A DNA stretch of 5,742 nucleotides from Anaerolineaceae bacterium (GTDB taxonomy: Bacteria; Chloroflexota; Anaerolineae; Anaerolineales; Anaerolineaceae), in NCBI GenBank assembly GCA_011620505.1, contig WOZA01000057.1, positions 1 through 5,742 on the forward strand, in the 5' to 3' direction. Shown piece by piece: positions 1 to 5,742 of this stretch; positions within the stretch are counted from its first letter, which is position 1; every line of letters begins with the position of its first letter. A model generated the notes under the pieces. The model ran no database searches. It worked only from the letters and a program-made list of their open reading frames with translations, and had not been told where the DNA came from. Both the position numbers and the translations under genes were made by a program.

Positions 1-9
1 ATTACTATC

Positions 10-39
10 ATTTTACTTCCGTGTAAGCAAAAGTGTCAA
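10..39 (-). promoter_or_regulatory. Sigma70-type promoter reading out of the left edge
   Basis: On the minus strand a perfect -35 TTGACA (39-34) is followed after 18 bp by TAAAAT (15-10), five of six matches to the -10 consensus. Transcription would start at about position 1-4 and run leftward, so the gene it serves lies outside the window. The surrounding AT-rich intergenic DNA and the same orientation as the cluster fit a real promoter for the next transcription unit. Without the downstream gene the call rests on sequence alone. Confidence 0.55.
11..32. promoter_or_regulatory. Palindromic operator-like site within the promoter spacer
   Basis: A 22-bp imperfect palindrome with half sites TTTTACTT (11-18) and AAGCAAAA (25-32). 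Eight of the eleven base pairs of the dyad match (11/32 to 14/29, 16/27 to 18/25, and 20/23). It fills most of the -35/-10 spacer and covers most of the -10 box, the classical place for a repressor to block RNA polymerase. Size and shape resemble operators of TetR-family repressors. The regulator is not in the window, so its family is a guess. Confidence 0.4.
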
Positions 40-228
40 GACAAAATTACAAAAATAGTGTGAGGGGGGTCAGCATCATAACAACAGGGGTAAATGTGGA
101 CATAAGTTATGATTTTGGTTTATCAGGTAAAAATCAGATTCCGTTAAAGAATTTTCAAATATTAGTTGTAGAATTGAGATGAAATTAGAACGTCATTTGT
201 ATATTTGGATTTAAAATTAAAGACTAAT
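40..228. other. AT-rich intergenic stretch without a recognisable gene
   Basis: Clearly more AT-rich than the coding DNA. I see no ORF with a plausible start and family signature, no tRNA and no array of repeats. The only structure is a perfect 8-bp inverted repeat, ATCATAAC (75-82) and GTTATGAT (106-113), separated by 23 bp, and a run of six G residues (64-69). The stretch separates the end of the mrfB transcript from a promoter that reads leftward out of the window. Confidence 0.5.
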
Positions 229-266
229 GGCGTGTAGTTTTACGCCCAAAGGTATAAAATTTACCT
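229..266 (-). terminator. Weak hairpin pair after mrfB, possible operon terminator
   Basis: Two small hairpins follow the mrfB stop (285-283) on the minus strand. The first has a 5-bp stem, AGGTA/TACCT (266-262 with 254-250, 7-nt loop). The second has a 5-bp GC-richer stem, GGCGT/ACGCC (246-242 with 233-229, 8-nt loop), followed by a U-rich but interrupted tract (ATTAGTCTTTAATTTT, 228-213). The stems are short and no clean U-run follows, so intrinsic termination would be inefficient. Confidence 0.25.
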
Positions 267-282
267 ACTTTTCAAAGATTTA

Positions 283-1500
283 TCAATTTTCAGAATTGTT
301 TTTAAGGAGTTTTGCATTAAGACGGGATTGTCGGTGTAAAAGTGATGCAGTCAGCGCGTTGTCTGAACATATGCTTAAAGCCTGCTCAGTACAACGCAGA
401 GCTGCCTCATAATCCCGCACCTGGTGTTCAAAGTACTTGGCCAACTCAATCATGGCCTCCAGCGAGCCTGCCAGCGCAGCTTCGTGCCATAAAACGCTTG
501 CTTCCTCAACCTTTCCCTGTCGCTTTTGAATTTTTGCCCGTAAGATGAGGCCTTTTTGCCGATCTGTTTCGGAAAGGTGCTGAAGACGATCGGAGGAGTA
601 AACCTGTTCTGCCAGGTGTTCGCGTTCAAGGATTTCCAGAACGCGCCCAACCGACAGCAAATCGCCAGGATCTGTGAAACGGTCGTCGGAAGGGTCCTCA
701 AGGATAGCTGCCAGCCAGCTAAAGAGCGCTGAAAGGCTGAGCACATCAATTTCGTTGTGATAAAAGATGCCAGGCATGTGCGTGGCATCGCCGGTGAAGA
801 GATACTCGCGGTAAAAATCCGGTACCAGGTAACCGGGGATGTCGGCCTGTTCCCGCTCAAATCCGAGGACATGCTTTTCGATGTTTCCAAGATTACACTG
901 ACCCAGGCGGGACTTCCAGATACGCCGGGTGAAAGGAAGCAGGTCAAAATGCGTGGCAGAAGTGAAAGGGTTTGAGAGACGCTGCATGATATAGCGTGTA
1001 TTGATGATTGGCAGGTCAAATGCTTTTCCGTTGTAAGTGACGATGCCCTCAACCCCCTCAACAAACTCCGAAAGAGCCGCAAGTTGCGCTGTTTCTTCAG
1101 CAGGATTGCGGACAAAGAATTGTTCAACCACGAATTGGTTTTCTCTGAAACGACCAGCGCCGATCATGAAGGGCATGGTTCCCGTGCCTCCCGAAAGACC
1201 GGTCGTTTCGGTGTCAAGAAAAACCAGGGATTGCAAAGCAGGAGTGGATGGCGCCTTTGCCCACTGTGCCAGCCAGTGATAATCGGTGAGGGGTTTGAGC
1301 GGCAGGTGACCGTGCTGGCGATGCTCAGGGTAGGAGTGATTGAGGGAAAAGACTTCACCATAGATAGTCTTGAGATTGCGCCCAGGCACAAGATCTTCGA
1401 GTGATTGAACCTTGCCAGTATTTGCTTGCAGGGGTTGCGAGATGCCCAGTTGGACGCCAAGGCGCTTCAATCTCTCGGAAAAGTCATTCCAATCACTCAT
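283..1500 (-). CDS. mrfB: MrfB/YprB-type DEDD 3'-5' exonuclease with helical TPR-like tail
   Basis: A 405-residue protein with the YprB RNase H-like fold followed by a helical tail. The acidic catalytic set is visible: D96 and E98 in FLDTETTGLSGG, D162 in YNGKAFDLPII, and D252 in YHNEIDVLSL, with H248 four residues before it (DEDDh-like). The HFDLLPFTRRIWK and CNLGNIEKHVLGFER blocks (184-216) and DIPGYLVPDFYREYL (220-234) are family signatures. Residues about 315-395 form two or three TPR/Sel1-like helical repeats, probably for protein contacts. The length matches B. subtilis MrfB (about 410). MrfB acts with the helicase MrfA in mitomycin C repair, presumably degrading the damaged strand. ATG 1500-1498 overlaps the helicase stop by 8 bp and has a good AAGGGG site at 1513-1508, so translation is probably coupled. 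This is the last gene of the cluster. Confidence 0.92.
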   Translation of the reverse strand: MSDWNDFSERLKRLGVQLGISQPLQANTGKVQSLEDLVPGRNLKTIYGEVFSLNHSYPEHRQHGHLPLKPLTDYHWLAQWAKAPSTPALQSLVFLDTETTGLSGGTGTMPFMIGAGRFRENQFVVEQFFVRNPAEETAQLAALSEFVEGVEGIVTYNGKAFDLPIINTRYIMQRLSNPFTSATHFDLLPFTRRIWKSRLGQCNLGNIEKHVLGFEREQADIPGYLVPDFYREYLFTGDATHMPGIFYHNEIDVLSLSALFSWLAAILEDPSDDRFTDPGDLLSVGRVLEILEREHLAEQVYSSDRLQHLSETDRQKGLILRAKIQKRQGKVEEASVLWHEAALAGSLEAMIELAKYFEHQVRDYEAALRCTEQALSICSDNALTASLLHRQSRLNAKLLKNNSEN

Positions 1501-4036
1501 GGAGCATCCCCTTCAGCAACGCCAGAGATTCACGCTTGCTGCCATAGCCTTCTTCGCCAAAAGGACCCACACAAGCCGGGCAGCCATCCTCACATGGGCA
1601 ATCACTGATCATCTCGGCAGCTCGGGCGAGCCAGAATAGATGATCTTCGAACAATTGATGGGAGAGGCCCACTCCGCCGGGAATGGTGTCGTAGACCAAA
1701 ATCGCTGGTTGCCCGTTATTGAGGATTGATTTCGGCTCAGTGAGCATGGCAATATCGGCATCATCACACATGATTAACAGGGGGGCAATATTTCGCAGGG
1801 CGTGGCTTGCACCTGCCATACCAGAGATAACCCGCACGCGGGTTTCAACCACCGCGTGGCAGCGGTGGCACAAAGTTACGAGGTTGGACGCCGCATTAGC
1901 CTGGAGTGGATCGGCGAAGGTTTTGAAAGGCTGGATGTGGTGCACATGCAACTCGGCAGGGGCGAAGGATTGATGGCAGGCAGCACATTTGTATTGATCC
2001 CGGACAAGGATTTTTTGCCTGAGAGCAGGCCAGCCCGGACCATAATCATTTGAATCGGAGTTCCACAAGGCAAGCTCCTTGAGGTGGTTAACGAGGTTCT
2101 CACCGATGGAAAACCAGGCACCTTCGGTTTCCAGCCCACGAGCCGGCAAATCAAGCGGCAGACGTTCAAGGGTCTCATTGGTCTGCCAACGGATCTTCCT
2201 GAATCCCTCGACCCGAATGGAAAGGGAAAGCGGTCCGCTGCTAATGTTTGAAGATCCAACAGGTTGAGTGGAACGCTCCTGGAAGCTCTCAATCGTAGTT
2301 TTGATCGTTGGCAGGGTGTAGTAGTCCGGTTGGGCAGGTTTGAGCTTGCATACCCCTTGTGCCAGGTCGAGCTCTTCAACCAGGTACGACTCTGCTTCAT
2401 GCAGGTAAACAGCCTGGGGATGGACCAGCCATTCCGCACTGTGGGCGTCCATTTGCCCGATCAGGGTAGGTTTGTCGGGTCCATCAACCATAAGCGAGAC
2501 TACGTTAGGCGTGGAGGAACGCAAGGAGATTTCAGCCGAGGGGTACGCGTTGGCGACCCAAAAGTGCGTGTTGTTGCGGTTGAGGACTTCGCCTGCAGCA
2601 CTCATTGCCTGGAAAATTTCCTGAAGTTTCTGGGAGTCAACCAGTCCAAAGCCCTCATCTGGTGAAAAAGGCAGCTCAAAGGTGGCACAGCGCAGATGTT
2701 GGTAGAGGACAAGCAGGTTGTTGGGGTCTACAAGCGCTTTTTCGGGTGAGTTGCTGAGATATTCAGGATGATTCGCAAGGTATTGATCCATAGCGTCGTT
2801 CGTCGCGACCAGCAGGGCGAGGGAATCCTGCTGCTTTCTGCCCGCACGTCCTGCGCGCTGCAGGGTGGTGGCAATGGAACCGGGATAACCAACGAGGATG
2901 ACTGATTCGAGCTCGCCGATGTCAATCCCCAGTTCCAGGGCGGATGTGGCGACTACGAGTCGGATGCTTCCGTTTTTGAAACCCTGCTCTATCTCACGGC
3001 GGTCAGCCTTCAGGTAACCACTGCGGTACCCGCGTACTTTTGGGCGTTGGTATGGCGGCAGTTGTTCAAGCAGGTAGGTGAGGAGCATCTCAACTGTGCG
3101 GCGTGTACGGGCAAACAGCAGCGACTGGCGGTTAGCCTCGAGCAGCGAAAGCCCGAGATTGACACTCGTTTGGACACTGGATTTGCGCAGACCCAATTTT
3201 GGATCAACCAGGGGTGGGTTGTACAACAGGAAGTGTTTTTCACCCTGGGGAGCTCCACTCTGGTCGATCAGGCTCACCTGGTCATCAATCAGTATTTCTG
3301 CCAACTCAACCGGGTTGGCGATCGTGGCAGATGTGAGGATGAACTTGGGAAAAGCGCCGTAAAAAGCCGCAACTCGCTTCAGGCGGCGCAGGAGATTGGC
3401 AAAATGCGAGCCAAAAATGCCGCGGTAGGTGTGCATTTCATCGATAACTACAAGGCTGAGCCCCTGGAAGAAAGGTTGCCAGATTGCATGGTGGGGAAGA
3501 ATGCCTTGATGGAGCATATCCGGGTTTGTCAGCAGGAAAACCGACTCTTTGCGCATAGCTGAACGCATGTGCTGCGGGGTATCCCCATCGAAGATGTTGG
3601 CAGGCAGCGGTTTTTTGGAGGGGAGAGCTTTGATTAACTGGTTCAGGCTTGTGAGTTGATCCTGGGCAAGCGCTTTGGTGGGAAATAGGTAGAGGATGCG
3701 CGCATTGGGATTGGAGAGTGCTCGCTGAACGGCGGGCAGGTTGTAGCACAGGGTCTTGCCGCTGGCAGTGCCGGTGGCGATGACAAGGTTTTCTCCGTTG
3801 TTTACCCGCTCCACGGCCTCAGCTTGATGCGAATAAAGCTGCGTGATCCCGAGCGTATTCAGCGCTTCGAGGATATGGGGATCCAGCGAGGTAGGTATCG
3901 GAGCGTTGAGAGCCTCACGCGCAGGAGTGATCTGCCAGTAGGCAATGTTTTCACGAAATTCCTGATCCTGCTGCCAGCGATCAATCAGAGAGCGAATGCC
4001 AGCACTGCCTGGGTGCTGCTGCAAGTCATTTATCAA
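1493..4036 (-). CDS. mrfA: MrfA/YprA-type DExH repair helicase with an inserted HNH nuclease module
   Basis: An 847-residue superfamily 2 helicase. Motifs in order: Q-like YSHQAEA (68-74), Walker A ATGTASGKT (87-95), LFPTKALAQDQ (117-127), TNPDML (170-175), DEMH (199-202), TSATIANP (235-242), LLFARTRRTVE (306-316), ATSALELGIDIG (363-374) and QRAGRAGR (393-400). The C-terminal DUF1998/MrfA zinc-binding region has PGGVGL (786-791) and the CxCx3Cx2C cluster C813, C815, C819, C822. In B. subtilis this helicase works with the exonuclease MrfB in UvrABC-independent repair of mitomycin C lesions. Family members are about 750 residues; the excess is largely an HNH module at about 669-731. The start is taken as TTG 4036-4034, inside the SDR gene, because the frame is closed just upstream and there is no suitable ATG before the conserved EFRENIAYWQ block (26-35). 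TTG 4024-4022 is the alternative. AGAAAG 6 nt upstream of TTG 4036 is a weak ribosome site. The gene overlaps mrfB by 8 bp. Confidence 0.92.
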   Translation of the reverse strand: MINDLQQHPGSAGIRSLIDRWQQDQEFRENIAYWQITPAREALNAPIPTSLDPHILEALNTLGITQLYSHQAEAVERVNNGENLVIATGTASGKTLCYNLPAVQRALSNPNARILYLFPTKALAQDQLTSLNQLIKALPSKKPLPANIFDGDTPQHMRSAMRKESVFLLTNPDMLHQGILPHHAIWQPFFQGLSLVVIDEMHTYRGIFGSHFANLLRRLKRVAAFYGAFPKFILTSATIANPVELAEILIDDQVSLIDQSGAPQGEKHFLLYNPPLVDPKLGLRKSSVQTSVNLGLSLLEANRQSLLFARTRRTVEMLLTYLLEQLPPYQRPKVRGYRSGYLKADRREIEQGFKNGSIRLVVATSALELGIDIGELESVILVGYPGSIATTLQRAGRAGRKQQDSLALLVATNDAMDQYLANHPEYLSNSPEKALVDPNNLLVLYQHLRCATFELPFSPDEGFGLVDSQKLQEIFQAMSAAGEVLNRNNTHFWVANAYPSAEISLRSSTPNVVSLMVDGPDKPTLIGQMDAHSAEWLVHPQAVYLHEAESYLVEELDLAQGVCKLKPAQPDYYTLPTIKTTIESFQERSTQPVGSSNISSGPLSLSIRVEGFRKIRWQTNETLERLPLDLPARGLETEGAWFSIGENLVNHLKELALWNSDSNDYGPGWPALRQKILVRDQYKCAACHQSFAPAELHVHHIQPFKTFADPLQANAASNLVTLCHRCHAVVETRVRVISGMAGASHALRNIAPLLIMCDDADIAMLTEPKSILNNGQPAILVYDTIPGGVGLSHQLFEDHLFWLARAAEMISDCPCEDGCPACVGPFGEEGYGSKRESLALLKGMLHE
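1508..1513 (-). promoter_or_regulatory. Ribosome binding site of mrfB inside mrfA
   Basis: AAGGGG on the minus strand ends 7 nt before the mrfB ATG (1500-1498) and lies within the last codons of the helicase gene. The site and the 8-bp gene overlap fix the mrfB start and imply that the two proteins are made together. Confidence 0.6.
1844..2032 (-). other. HNH endonuclease-like domain embedded in the helicase
   Basis: Residues about 669-731 of the helicase form a complete HNH/McrA-like module: WPALRQKILVRD, the zinc knuckle C684-A-A-C687, HVHHI (697-701, with H699/H700 as catalytic candidates), N718 in NLVTLC, and the second knuckle C723-H-R-C726-H727. All four zinc cysteines and the H-N-H residues are present, so nothing suggests decay. 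It is preceded by a polar linker (about 658-668) and followed by the normal family sequence (SHALRNIAPLLIMCDDADI). Base composition is similar to the rest of the gene by eye, which argues against a very recent insertion. A Zn-stabilised structural or DNA-binding role is possible if the module is not catalytic. Confidence 0.88.
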
Positions 4037-4871
4037 GGCGCGCTTTCTTTTTTTGAATATTCGCGATCATAATATCCATAATTGGATAAACCCAGTTACC
4101 AAATCGGGTGCCGAGGAAGTAGGTAAATTTTGCATCAAAACCGGGAACTACGGCATAACGTCCCCGTTCGACAGCTCGGAGGGTCTCTTTGGCAACGAGT
4201 GCCGGTTGGATGGGTTTGTCGGAATTTGCGAGCTCTCGTGTTTCGAAAGGCTTGTATTGGCTTTCAAAAGCCAATTGTGGTGTGTCGGTATCGGGAGGAT
4301 AGACGATAGAGACTTTGATATTCTTTGGCTTTAATTCTGCTCGGATGACATCAGTAAAACCCCTCACAGCGAATTTGGCTCCCGAGTAGGCACTGTAGCC
4401 ATAGACACCAAGTACCCCTGCCAGGGATGAGAAGTTGATGATATGACCGCTGCCGCGTTTGAGAAAGTAAGGTAAAAGCAGCTTAGTGGTGTTGACCGTA
4501 CCGTGGAAGTCAATATCCATGGTCCATTTAAAGACTTCAAGCTCAAGCTCCTCAACATAACCGGGAAGGGCAACACCGGCACAATTGAAAAGGAAATCGG
4601 GCACTCCATAGGTGCTGACAAGCGCTTCAATTGCAGACCGCAGGGCTTCAACATCGGTCACGTCAGCTGAAATCGTATGGATGAATTGTTCTGGATGCCT
4701 CAGAAGTGGAGTGAGAGTCTCTTCGGCAGCTGCCAGTTTCTCTGGACTTCTGGCCAAGGTTACGACCGATGCACCGGCCTGGATCAGTTGTTTAGCCAGT
4801 TCTAGCCCAATACCGCTGGAACCGCCGGTTATTAAGGCGAGTTTTCCTTCAAAAAAGTTGCTGTTTTTCAT
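4026..4871 (-). CDS. Classical SDR oxidoreductase, 3-ketodihydrosphingosine reductase-like
   Basis: A 281-residue short-chain dehydrogenase. The Rossmann fold shows TGGSSGIG (15-22), D70-V71, NCAG (96-99), N127, and the catalytic S149, Y162 and K166 within SSLAG and AYSGAKFAVRG. The post-catalytic loop YPPDTDTP (191-198) is typical of 3-ketodihydrosphingosine reductases (KDSR/Tsc10), NADPH enzymes that reduce 3-ketosphinganine. The C-terminus (about 248-281) is rich in aromatic and hydrophobic residues and ends in a basic KKKARLDK tail, compatible with membrane association. An in-frame TTG at 4907 would add 12 residues, but the ATG at 4871 is preferred: it has a G-rich ribosome site, overlaps the upstream stop as ATGA, and puts the Rossmann motif at the usual distance. 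Sphingolipid substrate is only inferred, since many bacterial relatives are uncharacterised and no serine palmitoyltransferase is visible. The 3' end overlaps the helicase gene by 11 bp. Confidence 0.85.
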   Translation of the reverse strand: MKNSNFFEGKLALITGGSSGIGLELAKQLIQAGASVVTLARSPEKLAAAEETLTPLLRHPEQFIHTISADVTDVEALRSAIEALVSTYGVPDFLFNCAGVALPGYVEELELEVFKWTMDIDFHGTVNTTKLLLPYFLKRGSGHIINFSSLAGVLGVYGYSAYSGAKFAVRGFTDVIRAELKPKNIKVSIVYPPDTDTPQLAFESQYKPFETRELANSDKPIQPALVAKETLRAVERGRYAVVPGFDAKFTYFLGTRFGNWVYPIMDIMIANIQKKKARLDK

Positions 4872-5095
4872 GCACCCCCACAAGTATTGCAGTTGCCTGA
4901 ATGGCAAGAATCACAAGAAGAGCTGCTGTTTGTGAGGCTCCTCCCGGAACTGACAGCATTTACCAGCGAAATTTTCCGGCGGGAATCTGGTTTTCCGCAG
5001 CTCGGGCAGGTGATCGGTTGATCTGCCTGGCTGAAAGAGCGGAGTGTTTCAAAAGTTCGATTGCACGATTGGCAAACATATTCGTAAAGAGGCAT
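4868..5095 (-). CDS. FmdB-family zinc ribbon protein
   Basis: A 75-residue protein starting MPLYEYVCQSC, the hallmark of the FmdB/CxxC_CxxC putative regulatory family. C8 and C11 (CQSC) and C30 and C33 (CPSC) should bind one zinc. A serine-rich linker (about 49-60) leads to a second cysteine group, C61, C64, C69 and C72, ending CGGA. No signal peptide or membrane segment is seen, so it is probably cytosolic. The ATG (5095-5093) is preceded by a good Shine-Dalgarno GAAGGA at 5106-5101 with a 5-nt gap, which fixes the start. The gene begins 12 bp after the threonine dehydrogenase stop, and its TGA overlaps the ATG of the following SDR gene. Members have been proposed as regulators (the name comes from formamidase regulation), but the molecular role of most is unknown. 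No partner can be named from this context. Confidence 0.88.
   Translation of the reverse strand: MPLYEYVCQSCNRTFETLRSFSQADQPITCPSCGKPDSRRKISLVNAVSSGRSLTNSSSSCDSCHSGNCNTCGGA
4875..4879 (-). promoter_or_regulatory. Ribosome binding site that decides the SDR start
   Basis: Five consecutive G residues on the minus strand lie 3 nt before the ATG at 4871-4869, inside the last codons of the FmdB-type gene. They can pair with the CCUCC of 16S rRNA by four G-C pairs and one G-U pair. With the ATGA stop/start overlap this points to translational coupling and supports ATG 4871 over the upstream TTG at 4907. The spacing is a little short, so the call is moderate. Confidence 0.5.
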
Positions 5096-5107
5096 AATTT
5101 TCCTTCA

Positions 5108-5742
5108 TTATTGATATCGGGCCCGAATAACAGGTACCAGGTATTCTGAAAAAGCCCGATCGAAATTATAGTCAGGCTGCCAACCCCAATCCCGTTGGGC
5201 TGCAGAGTCATCAATATCAGCAGGCCAGGAATCGACAATGCACTGCCTATGGCAGTCCGGAACAAAGCGAATATCGGCCTTGGGAAAAGCCGCGATGGTC
5301 AGATCATAGAGCTCCTGAGCACTGGGATTGAAACTGGTGACGTTATAAACAGTCTGAGTCAGAGCTTGTCGGGGAGCTTCCTTGAGGGAGATAAGCGATT
5401 TAACAGCGTCGGGCATGACCATGAAAGGCAGACGTGTATCGGGGCGAACGAAGCAGTCATAAGAAACGCCCCTGGCAGCGGCGTGGAGCATCTCAGGACC
5501 ATAATCGCTGGTGCCTCCCGTGGGGACCGTTTCAGAGCTGATCAAACCCGGGAAACGCAAGGCGCGAAAATCAAGCAGTTCATCGGGATTTGCATTATTC
5601 GCAAGTTGCTTGTAGTGTTTGCTGTAGTAGCGCCCAAGATGTTCACAATAGAGCTTATTGATGCCATACATGGTGGCAGGAGCGGTGAATTGGTCTTCGC
5701 GGACTTTACCAGCCGCTTGTTTGGTCTCAAGGTCGGGCAAAC
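5108..5742 (-). CDS. tdh: L-threonine 3-dehydrogenase, SDR/epimerase type (5' end cut by window)
   Basis: Partial gene. The last 210 codons and the TAA stop (5110-5108) are visible; the start lies beyond the right edge. The codon at 5740-5738 is TTG and reads as an internal Leu, not a start. The family oxidises L-threonine with NAD+ to 2-amino-3-ketobutyrate in the cytosol, which Kbl or spontaneous decarboxylation then consumes. The visible part has the catalytic YxxxK pair in TMYGINK (Y25 and K29, counting from codon 5740), then FRALRFPGLIS, a PTGGTSDYG segment, RPDTRLPFMVMPDAV, and the C-terminal DSWPADIDDSAAQRDWGW signature. These mark the SDR-type threonine dehydrogenase rather than a sugar 4-epimerase. 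Family members are about 310-320 residues, so roughly 100 residues with the NAD-binding GxxGxxG are missing only because of the window edge. The next gene starts 12 bp downstream, so the two are probably co-transcribed. Family assignment is strong; substrate is inferred from the family. Confidence 0.88.
   Translation of the reverse strand, partial: LPDLETKQAAGKVREDQFTAPATMYGINKLYCEHLGRYYSKHYKQLANNANPDELLDFRALRFPGLISSETVPTGGTSDYGPEMLHAAARGVSYDCFVRPDTRLPFMVMPDAVKSLISLKEAPRQALTQTVYNVTSFNPSAQELYDLTIAAFPKADIRFVPDCHRQCIVDSWPADIDDSAAQRDWGWQPDYNFDRAFSEYLVPVIRARYQ

Noticed and set aside
31..74. G-rich and TGTCAA-containing stretch considered as an insertion-sequence end.
   Set aside because: No partner terminal repeat, target-site duplication or transposase fragment is visible, and the TGTCAA is better explained as the complement of a -35 box.
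227..412. Plus-strand 61-codon ORF at the end of mrfB.
   Set aside because: It overlaps the mrfB 3' end antisense, has no ribosome site I can see and no recognisable protein features.
2017..2030. GCCTG-AGAG-CAGGC hairpin next to a T-run at the start of the HNH coding segment, considered as a terminator.
   Set aside because: The T-run precedes the stem on the plus strand and reads as A-run after it on the minus strand, so it fits a terminator on neither strand, and it lies inside coding sequence.
1876..2439. Minus-strand 187-codon ORF in another frame over the HNH region, considered as a hint of a frameshift.
   Set aside because: The helicase frame is unbroken with conserved motifs before, within and after this region.
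3047..3562. Plus-strand 171-codon ORF opposite the helicase.
   Set aside because: It is a shadow of the helicase frame, whose motifs are continuous here; the translation shows no family signature.
4048..4056. A_AAA_AAG heptamer near the end of the SDR gene, in the zero frame, as a possible programmed -1 frameshift into the helicase.
   Set aside because: After a -1 slip the frame meets TGA within five codons, and the helicase lies in the other alternative frame, so no fusion protein could result.

Overview
The window holds five co-directional genes, all on the minus strand, packed like one operon. Transcription runs right to left, from about 5742 to 283. A 282-bp AT-rich intergenic stretch follows at the left end. 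Coding GC is roughly balanced (about 50%, estimated by eye). The gene set (SDR-type L-threonine 3-dehydrogenase, FmdB-type zinc ribbon, YprA/YprB repair pair) and the protein style suggest an anaerobic Chloroflexota bacterium such as a member of Anaerolineae. That is an inference from family resemblance only; no rRNA or other marker is present.

Layout in the direction of transcription: (1) 5742-5108, the C-terminal two thirds of a threonine 3-dehydrogenase of the short-chain/epimerase type, cut by the window edge. (2) 5095-4868, a 75-residue FmdB-family zinc-ribbon protein starting 12 bp after it. (3) 4871-4026, a classical short-chain dehydrogenase resembling 3-ketodihydrosphingosine reductase, joined to the previous gene by an ATGA overlap. 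(4) 4036-1493, an 847-residue MrfA/YprA-type DExH helicase that probably starts at a TTG codon inside the end of the SDR gene. (5) 1500-283, a MrfB/YprB-type DEDD exonuclease with a helical TPR-like tail, overlapping the helicase by 8 bp.

The most notable feature is a complete HNH endonuclease-like module (residues about 669-731) inside the helicase. It lies between the central part of the protein and the C-terminal zinc-cysteine MrfA-binding/DUF1998 region. In Bacillus subtilis, MrfA and MrfB form a UvrABC-independent pathway that repairs mitomycin C damage. Here the operon would supply a helicase, a candidate endonuclease and an exonuclease from two overlapping genes. The three upstream genes look metabolic or accessory and have no obvious link to repair.

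The intergenic stretch has no credible gene. It holds weak hairpins after the exonuclease gene. At its far left it holds a good sigma70-type promoter pointing out of the window, with a palindromic operator-like sequence filling the spacer between -35 and -10. That suggests the next gene to the left is a separately and tightly regulated unit.
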